64,000 bases of DNA from Thuidium tamariscinum (lineage: Eukaryota; Streptophyta; Bryopsida; Hypnales; Thuidiaceae): the NCBI GenBank assembly GCA_947034885.2, contig OX344749.2, positions 5,533,501 through 5,597,500 on the forward strand, in the 5' to 3' direction. How positions within the stretch are numbered: position 1 is the first letter of the stretch; each line of letters opens with the position of its first letter. Below the pieces are notes generated by a model, which was not told the DNA's origin, made no database searches, and was given only the letters and a program-made list of their open reading frames with translations. Both the position numbers and the translations under genes were made by a program. Positions 46,200 to 58,217 of this stretch are shown here, piece by piece.

Positions 46200-46782
46200 T
46201 GTCCAGATTTGATCGATGGGAGTCTCACCAACTGCGCTTATTCTTTTTCACTTGTCAGTATGTTCTGACTGCACCGCTGCGCTGCAGTGGTAATGTGGAA
46301 TTGACTGGAATATGTATATCTGCATTGACTGATTCATGTCAGATGCGCAGCAATATCCACTGCATATCAAGAGCCTGGGTCAACTAGCAATCAGCCCGGC
46401 ACTAAGATCTTCAAATTCTGGCTGTTTTGTTTTTGTTGGGTTCTTTGAAAATTTTCCGATCCTAATTTTCTTTTTGAACAAATGAAACGGAATTTCAATT
46501 CTGATCCTAGTTCAAATTCTTTGTAGAGCTGACTTGCAACAAAGGAAGATGACAGTTCAACATCTACAATGGCCTAGTCACCTGTGGTCCCAGATGCGAA
46601 CAGCTCTAGTGGGTAGAAACACTGCAAAACGAGCTGAAAATTCAAATTCAATCTCTAAAGGACCACGGTGTTTTATTGCCAAGAAAGTGCTTCAAAAATA
46701 CTCATATGTAAAGTGCACATCAGGAACTTCAAGGCATGTGAATATGGTGTCATGATAGTGCATTGAAATGCAATAAAGTTAA

Positions 46783-48179
46783 CTCCTAAAGTCCCAAGGC
46801 ATGTTTCTTGGAAACATAGATTTTTCAGTCAGCTCACCATGAGTATAATTTTCATTTTTTTTTCTCTGAATTTTTCATAAAACATGTGGTCGAGGAGTAG
46901 CTTTAAGGCATAACAATTATCATAACTTTTGACTTAATGGTTAAAAAGTTATTGTGTAATAAGTAGTTTCTTTTTGAACCTAGACATTCATGCAGCTCAA
47001 GAATCATTCTATTTTGACCAATGAGTCAAAAGTTATGAGGACTTTTAGTTTGCAGGTATTTAAGGAATCTCTACCCTAAAATAAACTTTGAAGTCCTTTA
47101 TTTTACTCAATTTTCAATATTTTTGAAAAAAAATAAAAACATTGGGTGCATATTTCTTATTACAACATTACAACCATTTGAATTGGCATTTTTCAATTTC
47201 ATGAATAAATTCTTAACAATTTACTACCTCCATCCCACTAAAAAGTTCCAAAAACATTCCTCTTGAAAGATTAACTATAATTTCAATCATAGTGCCACAA
47301 ATACATGCATTCAAGAACAAGTAAATCATCCCTTAAATCTATACAAAATCTTTAGCTTAGGTGTTGCTATTTAGGCACCCAAATTCATGTGGAAAGTGTG
47401 GTATTTGAGCACATTTTGTGAATGTATGATTTAAAATGTTGTGGCAACAATGGGATCTTGGAAATATGATCCCCAACCTAAACATCCAAAAAATACTAGC
47501 TCATTTTATGATCAAATTTTCATAGCACCGAAGTGATCACTAAATGCATTGTCAATACTTCTGTGTGTAGAAGCAATTAGTACAAAGTGCCTTGTATAGG
47601 CAAGACCAAGCGTGCAAGGCCAAAAAAATGCTCCAAGATTGTTATACTTTCCTGCACGAGGTTCTTCAATGCAACAAATACTTACTAAATGGTTGAAATA
47701 AAAAAATGAAGCTCTTTTGTGGGACAAAAATTCTACTGATTTGGAGCTTTTTAGAAGGATAGAGGTAGTAGTATTTTGAATTGATCTCTACTTCTTTCTA
47801 CTTCTTATTATTTTCTTATATGTTTTACAATTCCAAATGATCTAAAATTTTTCAAGCATATATCCAACTTGATTTGAAGAACAAATCCAAAATGCACCGC
47901 CATCTTGAACATTTTTCATACAAATATGAGCTCATGAAGTAGAGTTGCCCATTTTTCATGGGTTTTAAAAAAGTATATTTGGTAATTCAAATACTAATAT
48001 CTTGCAATCTACATAGTAAAAATTATAAAATTTCTTTTGCATCTTTCTAAACTAACATACTACAAGATCCTACAATTTGATCTTTGCAAAAATGTTTTTA
48101 AATAAAAATTTGGTACTTGTACTGGAAAGGACAGTTTAAAAGCATTTTTGGTGAAAACATAATCAACAACCTTTAGGCG
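46783..48179. mobile_element. TTAA-flanked element, family 2, copy D, carrying a mariner-like insert
   Basis: The left end is CTCCTAAAGTCCCAAGGCA and the reversed right end is CGCCTAAAGGTTGTTGATTA. Exact TTAA is on both sides (46779-46782, 48180-48183). The interior matches the family 2 copies at 5630 (inverted) and 53095. A 545-bp element at 47224-47768 accounts for much of the extra length (1397 bp against about 920). Confidence 0.8.
47224..47768. mobile_element. Tc1/mariner-like non-autonomous element, nested in D
   Basis: The left end CTACCTCCATCCCACTAAAA and the reversed right end CTACCTCTATCCTTCTAAAA match at about 22 of 26 bases. TA flanks both ends (47222-47223, 47769-47770). CTMCCTCCRTCCC ends are typical of plant mariner-like and Stowaway elements. 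It is 545 bp with no transposase motif seen. Confidence 0.82.
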
Positions 48180-48183
48180 TTAA

Positions 48184-48559
48184 TTTGGTGCCAGCCTCTA
48201 TACCAATCAGGTATAAATAAAATGACACTAAAATTATATATATTGTCAAGAATGTCACTTTTGGTGTAAAAATGGCACCAAAACAATCTAACCCAAATTT
48301 TTTAATGGAATTAAAATCCTCACTTGTATTTACTCATTAACAAATTCAATTGTAGGATCCTTTAGTTCACTTTGTAGAAAACATATTTTCAAAATTTTTA
48401 AAATAAAAAAATTTACCAATGGCAAGATCATGATGTAGTGGCGGACATCATTGGTGACGTAAAAACATATGTTGCTACATTGGATGTCACCTAAAATCTG
48501 TCATCTAAAACATGAGTTTCTTATAGTGTCACCAAAAAAGCTCCAAAATTGACATTTCT
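48184..48559. other. AT-rich spacer with a CACTA-like end
   Basis: The stretch tgagtttcttatagtgtcac near 48512 resembles a right-hand CACTA terminus, but no matching left end was found. Confidence 0.3.
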
Positions 48560-49080
48560 CACAGATGTACCTAGTTTTGGAAAAAAACACTTTATTGGAC
48601 ACACATAAATACACAATCTTGTAGTATACAAAATTGAAAATATGTAAAAAAAATTCAAAAATTTCTCCCACGTGGATTGTAAGATATGAGCTTTCAAATA
48701 CAAATAAATCCTTTATTTGGCATTGTAAAAAATGGGAAATTGCATTTTTCAAGCCTACGTTTATATGAAAAAATGTTCAAAATGGTGGTGCTTCTTTGGA
48801 TTCATTCTTCAAAGCAAGTTGGTTACATTCTTGAAAATTTATATATTATTTGCGATTGTACAACCTATAGGAAAAATTACTAATTAGAAAAAAATAGAAA
48901 AGGATTCAAAACTCAAAATTGTTAAGAATTTATTAATAGAATTGAATAAAATTTCATTCCCAATAGCAATAATATTGCAATAAACAATGTACATCCTACG
49001 ATTTTATTTTTCAAAAAATATCAAAAATTGAATAAAATAATGAACTTCTACATATACATAGAAAGAGAGAAAAACAATTT
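48560..49080. repeat. Internal fragment of a family 2 TTAA element
   Basis: Runs such as atggtggtgcttctttggat and tgaaaaaatgttcaaaatgg match 5880-5930 of copy A. Neither CCCCTAAAGG end is present. Confidence 0.55.
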
Positions 49081-49282
49081 TAAATTTTTGTTTATGGAAA
49101 AGTGATTTTTTCATATCTACTTCTATTGCCCATTTACCACAAAAATAGCATCTTAGGCCACAATTTTTCACTCATATTTTCAAATATCTTGAATTTTAGT
49201 GCACATAAAAGATGTTCCTCACCCTTTCTTTCTAATAAAGTTTGGGTCTAAAACATAAAAAGCTCTAGTCATACAAAAGATT

Positions 49283-49492
49283 GCTATTATGTAAGCCTAA
49301 GAGTGTGAATCTATGAGCTTAGAAGACTATACACCTATAGCATAGGTGTCTATATTATGAAAATTCTTTAGAATTATAGTACGATTATGATTTAGATACC
49401 TGTGTTGTAGGTATATATATTATAAGTACCTTCAATGGTTGTAGGATCTCTACTAATATATATGCTTAAGGCCAATGTACTTGCTATAGTTA
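49283..49492. repeat. Short element X, copy 2
   Basis: From ttgctattatgtaagcc through tagaagactatacaccta and taccttcaatggttgtagga, it parallels 8139-8358. Confidence 0.5.
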
Positions 49493-50026
49493 TACGTACC
49501 CATCCAAAAATTACTATGTTTTTAAATTTAATATGCTAGTCCTTAGGCATTAAATTTCAATAGAAAGTAATTTCAACTCTTCTGAAATGGTTAATCCCTA
49601 AAAGACAATTGTCCCTTTGGGGGATAAATTGGATTTTAGGCACATACCTACAGTCTCAATTTTTGTCATGATTTTATAAAACTTTTTTTGAAGATTGAAA
49701 AATTGATTAGTTTCATATGAACATACATTTTTTCCAATTAATTCCTATGACCAAAAGTTATACCCAAATAAGCTCAAAACAAGAGGGACCAAGCGGCAAA
49801 AAGAATTCAAAATTATTAATTTAAAAAGTAAAAATTTATGGATTATATTTTTATCTTCATAAAAAGATTTGATTCATTTTGTTTGAATAAGTTACATAAA
49901 ATCTTATTTGGGGGGCAATGTAAGCATCTTCTAGAGAAAATAATTTGTAGAATTCATTTCTAAATGCAATTTTCACAATCTTTCAAAAAGAAGTTCTATA
50001 TAGTTTAGTTTGCTTGCCAATGATGC

Positions 50027-50462
50027 TAGTATGTGAGTATGAAAGTATGAGCATGTGAGCATGTGAGCCTTGAGCATATATATAGTAGATATCTTGCAAC
50101 CATTGAAAGTATTTATAATATAAACACCTATAATATAGGTATTAATAGCATATATGCACTATTATCATAGAAGGTTACTATAATATAGATATTTATTTCA
50201 TAGGTGTATAGTCTTCTAGACTCATGGGCTCACACTTCTAACACTACAAGAGAATGGGGTCTTTTAAGTAGTGTCCTAGACATCATGTCTTTTAAGTAAT
50301 ATCTTTTAATGCGTCTTTTAAGTAAAATTTTATTGAAAAGATTGTCTTTTAAATAAAATTTTACTTAAAAGACGCATTAAAAGACAATATTTAAAAGACA
50401 TGATGTCTAAGACACTACTTAAAAGACCCCATTCTCTTGTAGTGTAAGCTCACATAATAGCA
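50027..50462. mobile_element. Short element X, copy 3, nested in E
   Basis: The inner ends GCTAGTATGTGAG and, reversed, GCTATTATGTGAGCTTA are inverted. tgcttgcc on the left and tgcttgct on the right may be the 8-bp target duplication, with the true ends slightly outside the coordinates given. Interior motifs gtatagtcttctagactcat and aatataaacacctataatat match copy 1. Confidence 0.6.
50242..50444. mobile_element. CACTA-like MITE forming a near-perfect 203-bp hairpin
   Basis: The element starts CACTACAAGAGAATGGGGTC and ends with its exact reverse complement. Almost the whole length folds back on itself (for example cttttaatgcgtcttttaag against cttaaaagacgcattaaaag). The 3-bp target duplication is TAA on both sides (50239-50241, 50445-50447), as for CACTA elements. 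Confidence 0.9.
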
Positions 50463-51099
50463 CCCCTCATGTGCTTGCTATAGCAATCTCAATATTGAAC
50501 TGGTGCATTTTAATTCCATCTTAGAGATATTAAAATATTAGATTTTCCTTCTATTTTGTACCTACTTTTACATAATAATTTATTTAAGAATGAAAATTAA
50601 GTACTTTTTGGATTAATTGTTTTTCCTAAATTCTCAATTGAAGTTCCTACTATAAAGATTTGATACTCAAACTCCTTAGTATCAAATATAAGTTAAAAAG
50701 GTTCAAAGTCAAATAATATAGTCCCGCAATGTGCAAATTTTTTTGTCCTTTTCACTACAAAAGCAACTATCTTGCAAAGTTGCAATCTATAAGATCGAAA
50801 TTTTCAAAATTTATTCTACACATTTTCATACTAGTTAAGGTTAAATTCTATATTTAGATGTCCCAAAATAATAATTCTTAAATTTCTTCACTCTTTGCAA
50901 TAGAAATAGTAATTTTGAGTGTGTTCTTGGTATTAAAAAAAATAGGGTCTTGGTCTTTTAGGGGTTAAGTTTCATCTTTCAAAATTTTAGTCCAAGATTT
51001 TTATAGCTTACAATTTTCATTTCTCCATAATACATTGAACAAGCAAGTTGGGAATATATATTTAAACTTGTACTTAAGAGAATCCTAATAATTTCATAT

Positions 51100-51648
51100 T
51101 CATGCTAGAAACAAATAATAATTAGAAGGTAAAATATGATTAAAAGTACTAAATTGTTAAAGATTTAATTATAGAATTGAAGATTTACAATCCCAATAGT
51201 TGTAATGATATAATAATCAATCTACATTTTTTGTTTCAATTTTTTCAGAAACATTGAAGATTGAGTTCAAAACAAGACTTCAAAATTTATATTGGGCTAG
51301 ACATTCTAAAATGATTGCCTACAAATTAGATTTCTTCATAACATTCATTTCATTAATAAATATAGAATGATTTAAAGATTTTGAAGTGTGTTTAAATATA
51401 AAAATTGAAGTTCAAATTTTTTTAAATCATTTTTAAAAAGTTGCCTAAGTTGTATTGGCTTCAAAAGAAACTACATTTCATATAATAACTTTTTAACCAT
51501 GTAGTCAAATGTTATGAAAATTGTTGCTCCTTGAAGTTACTCTTTGACTATATGTGTGAAAAATTAAAAGAAAAAAAAGGCAATTCCATTTGTAAATAGA
51601 CGAGTAGAAACTGTATGTTGCTAAAAATGTATTTCAAGGCTTTAGGAA
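51100..51648. mobile_element. Right part of a family 2 TTAA element (N), left end lost
   Basis: The phrases agtactaaattgttaaag, caatcccaatagttgtaatg, aataactttttaaccatgta and gtcaaatgttatgaaaattg match copy A in order. The end ctttaggaa is followed by TTAA (51649-51652). No left terminus is seen. Confidence 0.6.
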
Positions 51649-51652
51649 TTAA

Positions 51653-53090
51653 AAATTGACATTCGCAATTTTGTAGCATTTTAACAAACATTGTATATGT
51701 TTTACTAAATCTAGACACATTTTTTGAGTATTACTGGTTAGCAAAGATCATGCATGCTAAAACAAGACAACAAAGTAGCAAACTTGAAGGTTTTATGAAG
51801 GTTGAATGAAAACCATCACAAGGACATACACAAAGAAATAAAGAAGAAGAATGTTGGCCACAAGATGACATGTGTATAAAATAGAACAACCTATTGTGGT
51901 CAAATGATCCACAATGGTCACATAGGGAATGAATACATCATAAGTTTTTTTAGGTACGTGACATTATGGCCACAATCAATGTCTTATATGAAGGTAGTGG
52001 AGTGATTAGTGACCTTATTAGGAACTTCGTGCTTTTTAGTGTAAAATTCATTGTAAGAATTGATGTTTTAGGCCTTGCATGTTAGAAAATATTGTACCTC
52101 ATTAGATAATAAGATGGACATTATTGATTCAGATTTTGTTGGTTTTGAGGTAGTCTATAGATTCTTTTGGGCCATGATGCAACGAACACTTCAAATTGCA
52201 CTTGCTTTTTCTTGCACTTGAATTTGTATAGGAAAAATATTGAAAATTTCAACATGATGCCAAACTCCAAATTTTGACTACATCGGGTTGTTTTATCCCA
52301 GAATTTGATGTATAGTTCTACTACTTCCACCACTATGGTATATAGTAGGGGTATTATTCTTGAGTACAAAATTTACAATGTTCATCATGTTGTTTTCAAT
52401 TTCTAGTAGTGGCTTCACATCAAATTAAATTGTTCTAACACCTTTATTAGAGTATATGTATGCAATTTTTTTTCAAGTTATCTCAATGCAACTTTGATGT
52501 GACTCTTTGATTGTCCATTGTCTATAAGTGTTTCTCTATCTTAAAAATATTTACTAATAGATAATTATCTCAATGGTATCATATGTGAACTTGTGTAGTG
52601 GTGGTGCCTTCCTTTAGTGCATGCATTTACTATTGACTCCCATGCCAATGACCAAATACTAAAGAACCTACAATATACTAGTACTTTTGTGAATAGTTGT
52701 TTGAGTACCTTTGTTTTGGCTAAATAATATGTAATATTATAGATTTTGAAAGTTTGACTAAGAGATTTTATACATATTTGTAAGCAAAATCAAATCATTA
52801 ATGGAATTTTCATTGATCCAATTGATTCATTTTATTTGGTAAAAGACAGACTTGGTCTAAATTAATAGAAACATGTTTATATCTATGTCCTCCAAAATAT
52901 TGAATAATTGATTATAAAAATAAATAACCTTACTTTGAACATAATTAATATTGCATGAAGTACATATTAACTATTCATTTGAGATCTAATCTTTTTTCTA
53001 AATAGGAAACTAAAGTTTCTATAATATAGTCAAATGTATTAAGAACTCGGCTCTTCAAAATAAAAGAAGAAGTATTCAAATATCACCCTC
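51653..53090. other. AT-rich intergenic DNA, nothing recognised
   Basis: No gene or repeat end is supported. Confidence 0.3.
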
Positions 53091-53094
53091 TTAA

Positions 53095-54015
53095 CCCCTA
53101 AAGGACCAAACTGTGTTTTTTGGCAACATAGCGACTTTAGGTAGCTCACTACGGATGGAGTTTTTATTTTTTTTCATTGAAATTCTTACACAACATGTGC
53201 TCAAGGATTAGCTTTAAGGCCCAACAATTTTCATAACTTTTGACTACGTGGTCAAAAAGTTATTGCATGATATGTAGTTTTCATTGGTCGGCGGGCAAAC
53301 CAAAAATTTCTTATAAAAACTTTTTTTTTAAATTAAAAATTTGAAATTGTTTTTCTAGATGTACATATATGCCAAAAGCTTTGAATCACTCCATTTTGAT
53401 TTATGAGATGAAAGTTATAAAGAGATTTAGTTTGTGGGTAGTTATGGATTCTCTACTCTAAAATAAACTTTGAAAGCCTTTATTTTTGTCAATTTTAAAT
53501 ATTTTTGAAAAAAATTAAAACTTTGGGTGTAGATTGTTTATTAAAACATTTGAACCATTGGGATTGGCATTTTTCAATTCAATAAATAAATTGTTACCAT
53601 TTTTGTATTTTGAATCATTCTCTACTTCTTTTTTCTTACTATTTTTTGTACATGTTGTACAATTCCAAATGATATGAAAATTTTCAAGTATGTATCCAAC
53701 TTGAATTGGAAAATAAATCCAAAGAGTTGAAATCATTTTGGACATTTTTGCACACAAATGTGACCTTCTGAAGTGCAGCTGCCTGGATTTTCGCAGTGGA
53801 AAAAAAATGGTTCTTGTAACTTCAAACACTAATATCTTGCAATCTACATGGCGAAAATTTCTGAAATTTTTCCTACATCTTCCCAAACTAGTGCATTATA
53901 ATATCCTACGGTTAGATGTGTCTAAAAATGTTTTTTTTCAAAAATTTGGTGCTTGAAGTAGACATGGTGGTTTTGGTGTATTTTTGGTGAAGACATAGTC
54001 TCTGACCTTTAGGGG
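53095..54015. mobile_element. TTAA-flanked element, family 2, full copy G
   Basis: The left end CCCCTAAAGGACCAAACTGT and the reversed right end CCCCTAAAGGTCAGAGACTA are those of copy A, in the opposite orientation. Flanks are TTAA (53091-53094) and TAAA (54016-54019). It is 921 bp. A frame of 123 codons on the - strand has no recognisable features. Confidence 0.87.
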
Positions 54016-54019
54016 TAAA

Positions 54020-54664
54020 TGTATATCTTTAACTCAATCTAACTCTATAAGCCATGTTTCTTTTTATTGTAAAATATTCTATGTCCACAACCCTTGTGAA
54101 TTTACAATAAATGTTGAAAATTTTTTTTTTGAAAATTTTTAAAATGATCATTTGTAAATCTACAATAAAATATTCAAAAATATTTTTTTGATAAAAATTG
54201 AAAACAATAGTTTTTCGAATTTCAATATTTTAGCATTAATTTTCTTAAATTTATTATTTATCTTTTTCTAAAAATAATTTAGACATCTACGAAAATATAA
54301 TTTTAAAGTTTCAATATACCATATTCCATAGAAAACAAAAGAATAATGGCCTAGTTCAACCCTTAAAATTTTCAACTATCCTAAGTGAGTCAATCCATTT
54401 TTAAAAAGGTCATTTTTGAACTAGGAAATGTAAAGAATCACTTGAAATGGGGCTCATTTTTAAGAAAATCAAACTAGCTATAAACTGGTGTATTCAAATT
54501 TAGAAGAAGATTTTGATATTCAATCTATAAGAATTTACATAAGCTTTCAAAGCATGGGTGTTTGGAGAGGTTGTAGCAAAGAGCCATTAGTTTAGGGAAT
54601 CTAACCAATAAAATTGAAGCATCGTGTGCATGGGCACACATAGTCATAACTATGGCACCTAATG
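54020..54664. other. AT-rich spacer, nothing recognised
   Basis: Runs of A and T dominate. No feature is supported. Confidence 0.3.
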
Positions 54665-54667
54665 TTA

Positions 54668-54745
54668 CACTATAACAAAACATGGTTTAAAAAAACTGTA
54701 CTCATAATTAAGTGTGATTTTTTCAAACCATCTTTTGTCATAGTG
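54668..54745. mobile_element. Very short CACTA-like MITE (78 bp)
   Basis: It starts CACTATAACAAAACATGGTT and ends, reversed, CACTATGACAAAAGATGGTT. The 3-bp duplication is TTA (54665-54667, 54746-54748). Confidence 0.85.
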
Positions 54746-54748
54746 TTA

Positions 54749-57590
54749 GGAAGGCTAGGCCAACTTTGGGGATGGAAAAGAGTTAGTTGGAGACTTTTGG
54801 TGTGCTTTTAGAAGCAACTTGTCAGTTGTCACAAGCTATGTAAAGAACATCATAGGAGAAAACTATTGAAAATTTTCTTATGTGGAAGAATAACAAGGTT
54901 GGACAATGTTGATGTCTTGATTTCTAATGGGTTTCCTAGCTTAGACTATCCATGGCCCTTGTTTAGTGAGCATCCCAATAGTAGATTAGACTTGGAGCAA
55001 CATTACCCTCTTCCTTTCTTTAACTCTATCCAATTTGTCATTACAAACAACAATTAAAATATACACCTTGCTCTCAAATTTGAGCCATTTTTTCAAAAAA
55101 TTTCCTATTGTTTTTTCTCTTGTTTTCTTTTATGATACCATATTTGGTCTTGGATTTTGGCTTAAAGTTTGTGACAAATTTCCTATGCACTTCATAATTT
55201 TTGAGATTTAACAATGAAGTGGTCCCTCGAGGAGGACACTCTCACTACATTTGGGGGACTCACGTGCGGTAGAGGGGTAGTTTTTTGGGGCCTATTTACT
55301 TCTTAGGCCACATTAGAATTGAAAACCGTACTCAACAATTAGAAGCCATATGAAGAATGTGTTCGAAAACATAGAGCTGAAGTCAATGAAAGTACTAAAT
55401 GTACAAAGTACTGAAAATGTGCCTCAATGTCAAAATGTGAACAAGAAGAAACGCCTACTAGCAAATGAAAAAACTATAGCAGCAACACCTTGCTACATTT
55501 CTGATAAACACCTGCGCATTTGAAAAAAAACATTCAATCTACCATTTGCCACCCAACAACTACTTTAAAACTCTAAGTCTATGAAATCGCACCTTCATCC
55601 ACTGATTTGGAGTTTCATCTTGTAACTCTGATGTACAAGTATCCTACACTCAAGTCAGATTCATAAAAAATTAATTCAAAACTAAATAAATATGGCACAT
55701 GATGAAATTTTCAAAAATCATGACATGACAAGTTTGATAGTGTAGAAAAGATTAATGAAAACAATTTGAAATCTTCAAAAAAAAATTGGTGAAAAATTAA
55801 ATATTATATTATCTACGTGTTTCAAAAAATAAAAAAATCATATAAAACAATATTCCATATATTATGTTGTAAAGCCTAAAGACTTGATTGTTAAGCCTTG
55901 ATTTTAGCTTATAAACTGATAGTACGGCCTTCATTACTCAAACCTAATAGCAAAGCCTTGATTAAGCTTGAGTAGAGCAAATTTTGGAATGCTTGCTTTA
56001 TTTTAGCCTTGTAAAACAAGATTTTGTAAAGCTTCTATCATGTTGATCAAGCTTACAATGTGGTAAAGCAGGAGGGCCATAGCTACAATTAACAAAATAT
56101 TCCCAATCACAATAAACCAAATCTTGAAAATTCTAAATGGGGTGAATGAAAGGGAAATTTAAGCAAAAAGAACAGAGTTCATCTAGGGTGTGACAAATTT
56201 GCCCTCAATGTATGGTACTATGCTATAAGTTTGACATAGTACTATATTGTAATTTTGATGTAGTATAAATGAACCCTACTAAATACAATTCTTTGGATCT
56301 AATTTTTTTGCCCCTAAATTACATGTACCTAAAAATTAATGGACCATATTTTTTGGCTACTTACATTACTTATAATGGACTTGCCATTTTTCATGTCCCC
56401 TACTTTATATGTAATTTTTTTATAAGTACTTATAAATATTACTCCAAATGAATTAAATCCACCCTATATTCCGTCGCATATGGGTTGCTAAAACACGGAA
56501 AGTGTCCTCCTTGTGAGTGGTCCCTATTGTAAGTCTATTTTCTCACTCATTTTCACCCTAAAAATATAAGATTGTTTCTATGCATGTAGAACTTAGCTAC
56601 CTTGAGAGTGAGTATAAGATGCTAACTTTTTAAAATGTTATGTGTCTAAATGAGCTACTCAAAGTAGAATTTCAACTATGCCAAAACATTGGTTTATTTG
56701 TAACACCTTTCACTTTTACGTTATAATCTTCCAATCTATGGCTTGAATTGAAACCAAACTTTATAGGGATAATGAGGACTTAGCTCTTTACAAAATCCTA
56801 AAGTTAATTTTCCCTAAAAATGACTCATCTTACTTTGAGCTTCAACTCTTTATAACTTACAAAATCAAGATCCCAAACCCCGTGAAATTGTCTTTAAGAT
56901 TTAAGGAGTAACAATAAGGTGGAGAAATAAATTTACTTTGGTTTCAATATCTCATTAAAGTTTATCAAGTTTATAGATCCACAAACTCAAGAATTGAAGA
57001 CACAAGTTTATGAATGATTCATGAAATACAATTCATTTGTACATAAATAAATGCACACACCTAGAGACTATTATTGACAAATTTATCTTTATAAAACATT
57101 CCAATATATAAAAATTTCAAATAATTTCTTCCAAGAATATTGGTATTTGGGATGTTTTTAAGTTTGACTAGCTATTTCCCTTCACTTCCCACATGAAACT
57201 CTTTTTTCAAGTCCAAAGTCCATCTTTCTTTCCTTTTAAAAAAAATTTAAATAGAAATAATTTTTTTTTACTATTTTTTTTCAATGTTTTCAAATTGCAA
57301 GTATTTTGTTTTCTTAATTTCATTGGATAACAATGAACTAACCCACAGTTCTCCCCAAATATTGAAGAGTACGATAATCCATTATCCAACCATAAATTTT
57401 AAATATCGATGAACATGCATTGGCAAGACATTGAACTTGGTATTTGAAATCATCACCCTAAGGGAAAAACATCCATGCCCGAATGTGTCCCTTGCAATGG
57501 GTTGTTGCGTTAGTAGAGTTCTCTTAATGTGTTCACCACATGCTTGATTCTAATTGGATGACGTATTTCAAAGACACATATAAGTATCTG
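54749..57590. other. AT-rich intergenic DNA, nothing recognised
   Basis: About 2.8 kb without recognisable gene, RNA or repeat terminus. Confidence 0.3.
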
Positions 57591-57594
57591 ATTG

Positions 57595-57835
57595 GCTCAT
57601 TGTTGATTTTAGCAGAGTTTAGTTTTGGCTGCACCTATTGCATAGTTTTAGTGGTCTAGGGAGACAACACTTTGAAAAATCAAAGAAATTACATACAACA
57701 TCCAAATTTTATTTTATTTTTAATATTCATCATTCTCACTCACTAATACTAAAAAAATATCATTTAAAGAAAAATTTGCCTTCAACTATGCTAAATTCCT
57801 TGTTTGGATGGTTTTAGGGTGCTTCCACTTTATGT
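57595..57835. repeat. Dispersed repeat BB, copy 2 (partial)
   Basis: tctagggagacaacactttg, aatattcatcattctcactc, atatcatttaaagaaaaatt and aattccttgtttggatggtt match 41555-41725 in the same orientation. Confidence 0.65.
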
Positions 57836-57952
57836 TTGTCTCCCCTCCTAGAGGGATAAATGTAAAAAATTATCTCTATTTTGTAGTTACTTAGTGTCAT
57901 GCATTCTTCACTTCTCATCCTATTGTGTTCTTCATTTCTCCTAGCCAATTAA

Positions 57953-58213
57953 GGTAAGAGGTCCTATAATGGACCACCTAAGGGCTGAAACAAAATTTCA
58001 AGGAGGTAAAACTTCTAGAAATATTTTTCAGTAAATTTTTCCTTGAAAGACAAGTAGAATTGACATCTTATCCAAGTCATTTAATATTTTCCTGAACTTT
58101 TTTGAATTAGTTATCAAGATTTGAAGTTGAAAGGACATAGGGCTCTGAAATGGTGCCCTAGTTAAAGATAGGGCACCATTTTTAGAACCCGCTCCATTTA
58201 AGAGCCTTCTACC
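57953..58213. mobile_element. GGTAAGAGG family element, copy P2 (internally shorter)
   Basis: Ends are as in P1. Flanks are TTAA (57949-57952) and TTAG (58214-58217). It lacks about 65 bp of the P1 interior around gtacactgtgagtacactgc, giving 261 bp. Confidence 0.8.
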
Positions 58214-58217
58214 TTAG

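Larger units (their letters stand above)
44480..46400. other. GC-richer island without a recognised gene
   Basis: Composition is about 48-50% GC with cctgcctgcctgcc (about 45768) and ggacggacggacgg (about 45938) runs. Overlapping frames up to 132 codons on both strands near 45484-45962 look like by-products of composition. A SINE lies inside at 44972-45157. Confidence 0.35.
49595..50964. mobile_element. TTAA-flanked element, family 1, copy E, with two layers of insertion
   Basis: The left end is TCCCTAAAAGACAATTGTCC and the reversed right end is CCCCTAAAAGACCAAGACCC. Exact TTAA is on both sides (49591-49594, 50965-50968). Its interior parallels copy C up to a break at tttgcttgcc (about 50015) and resumes at tgcttgctatagcaatctc. 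The break holds element X3, which itself holds a CACTA MITE. Full length is 1370 bp. Confidence 0.83.

Noticed and set aside
53515-53886. 123-codon - strand frame
   Set aside because: It lies inside a family 2 TTAA element, and the matching copy at 5754-6011 keeps only part of it. There are no transposase motifs.
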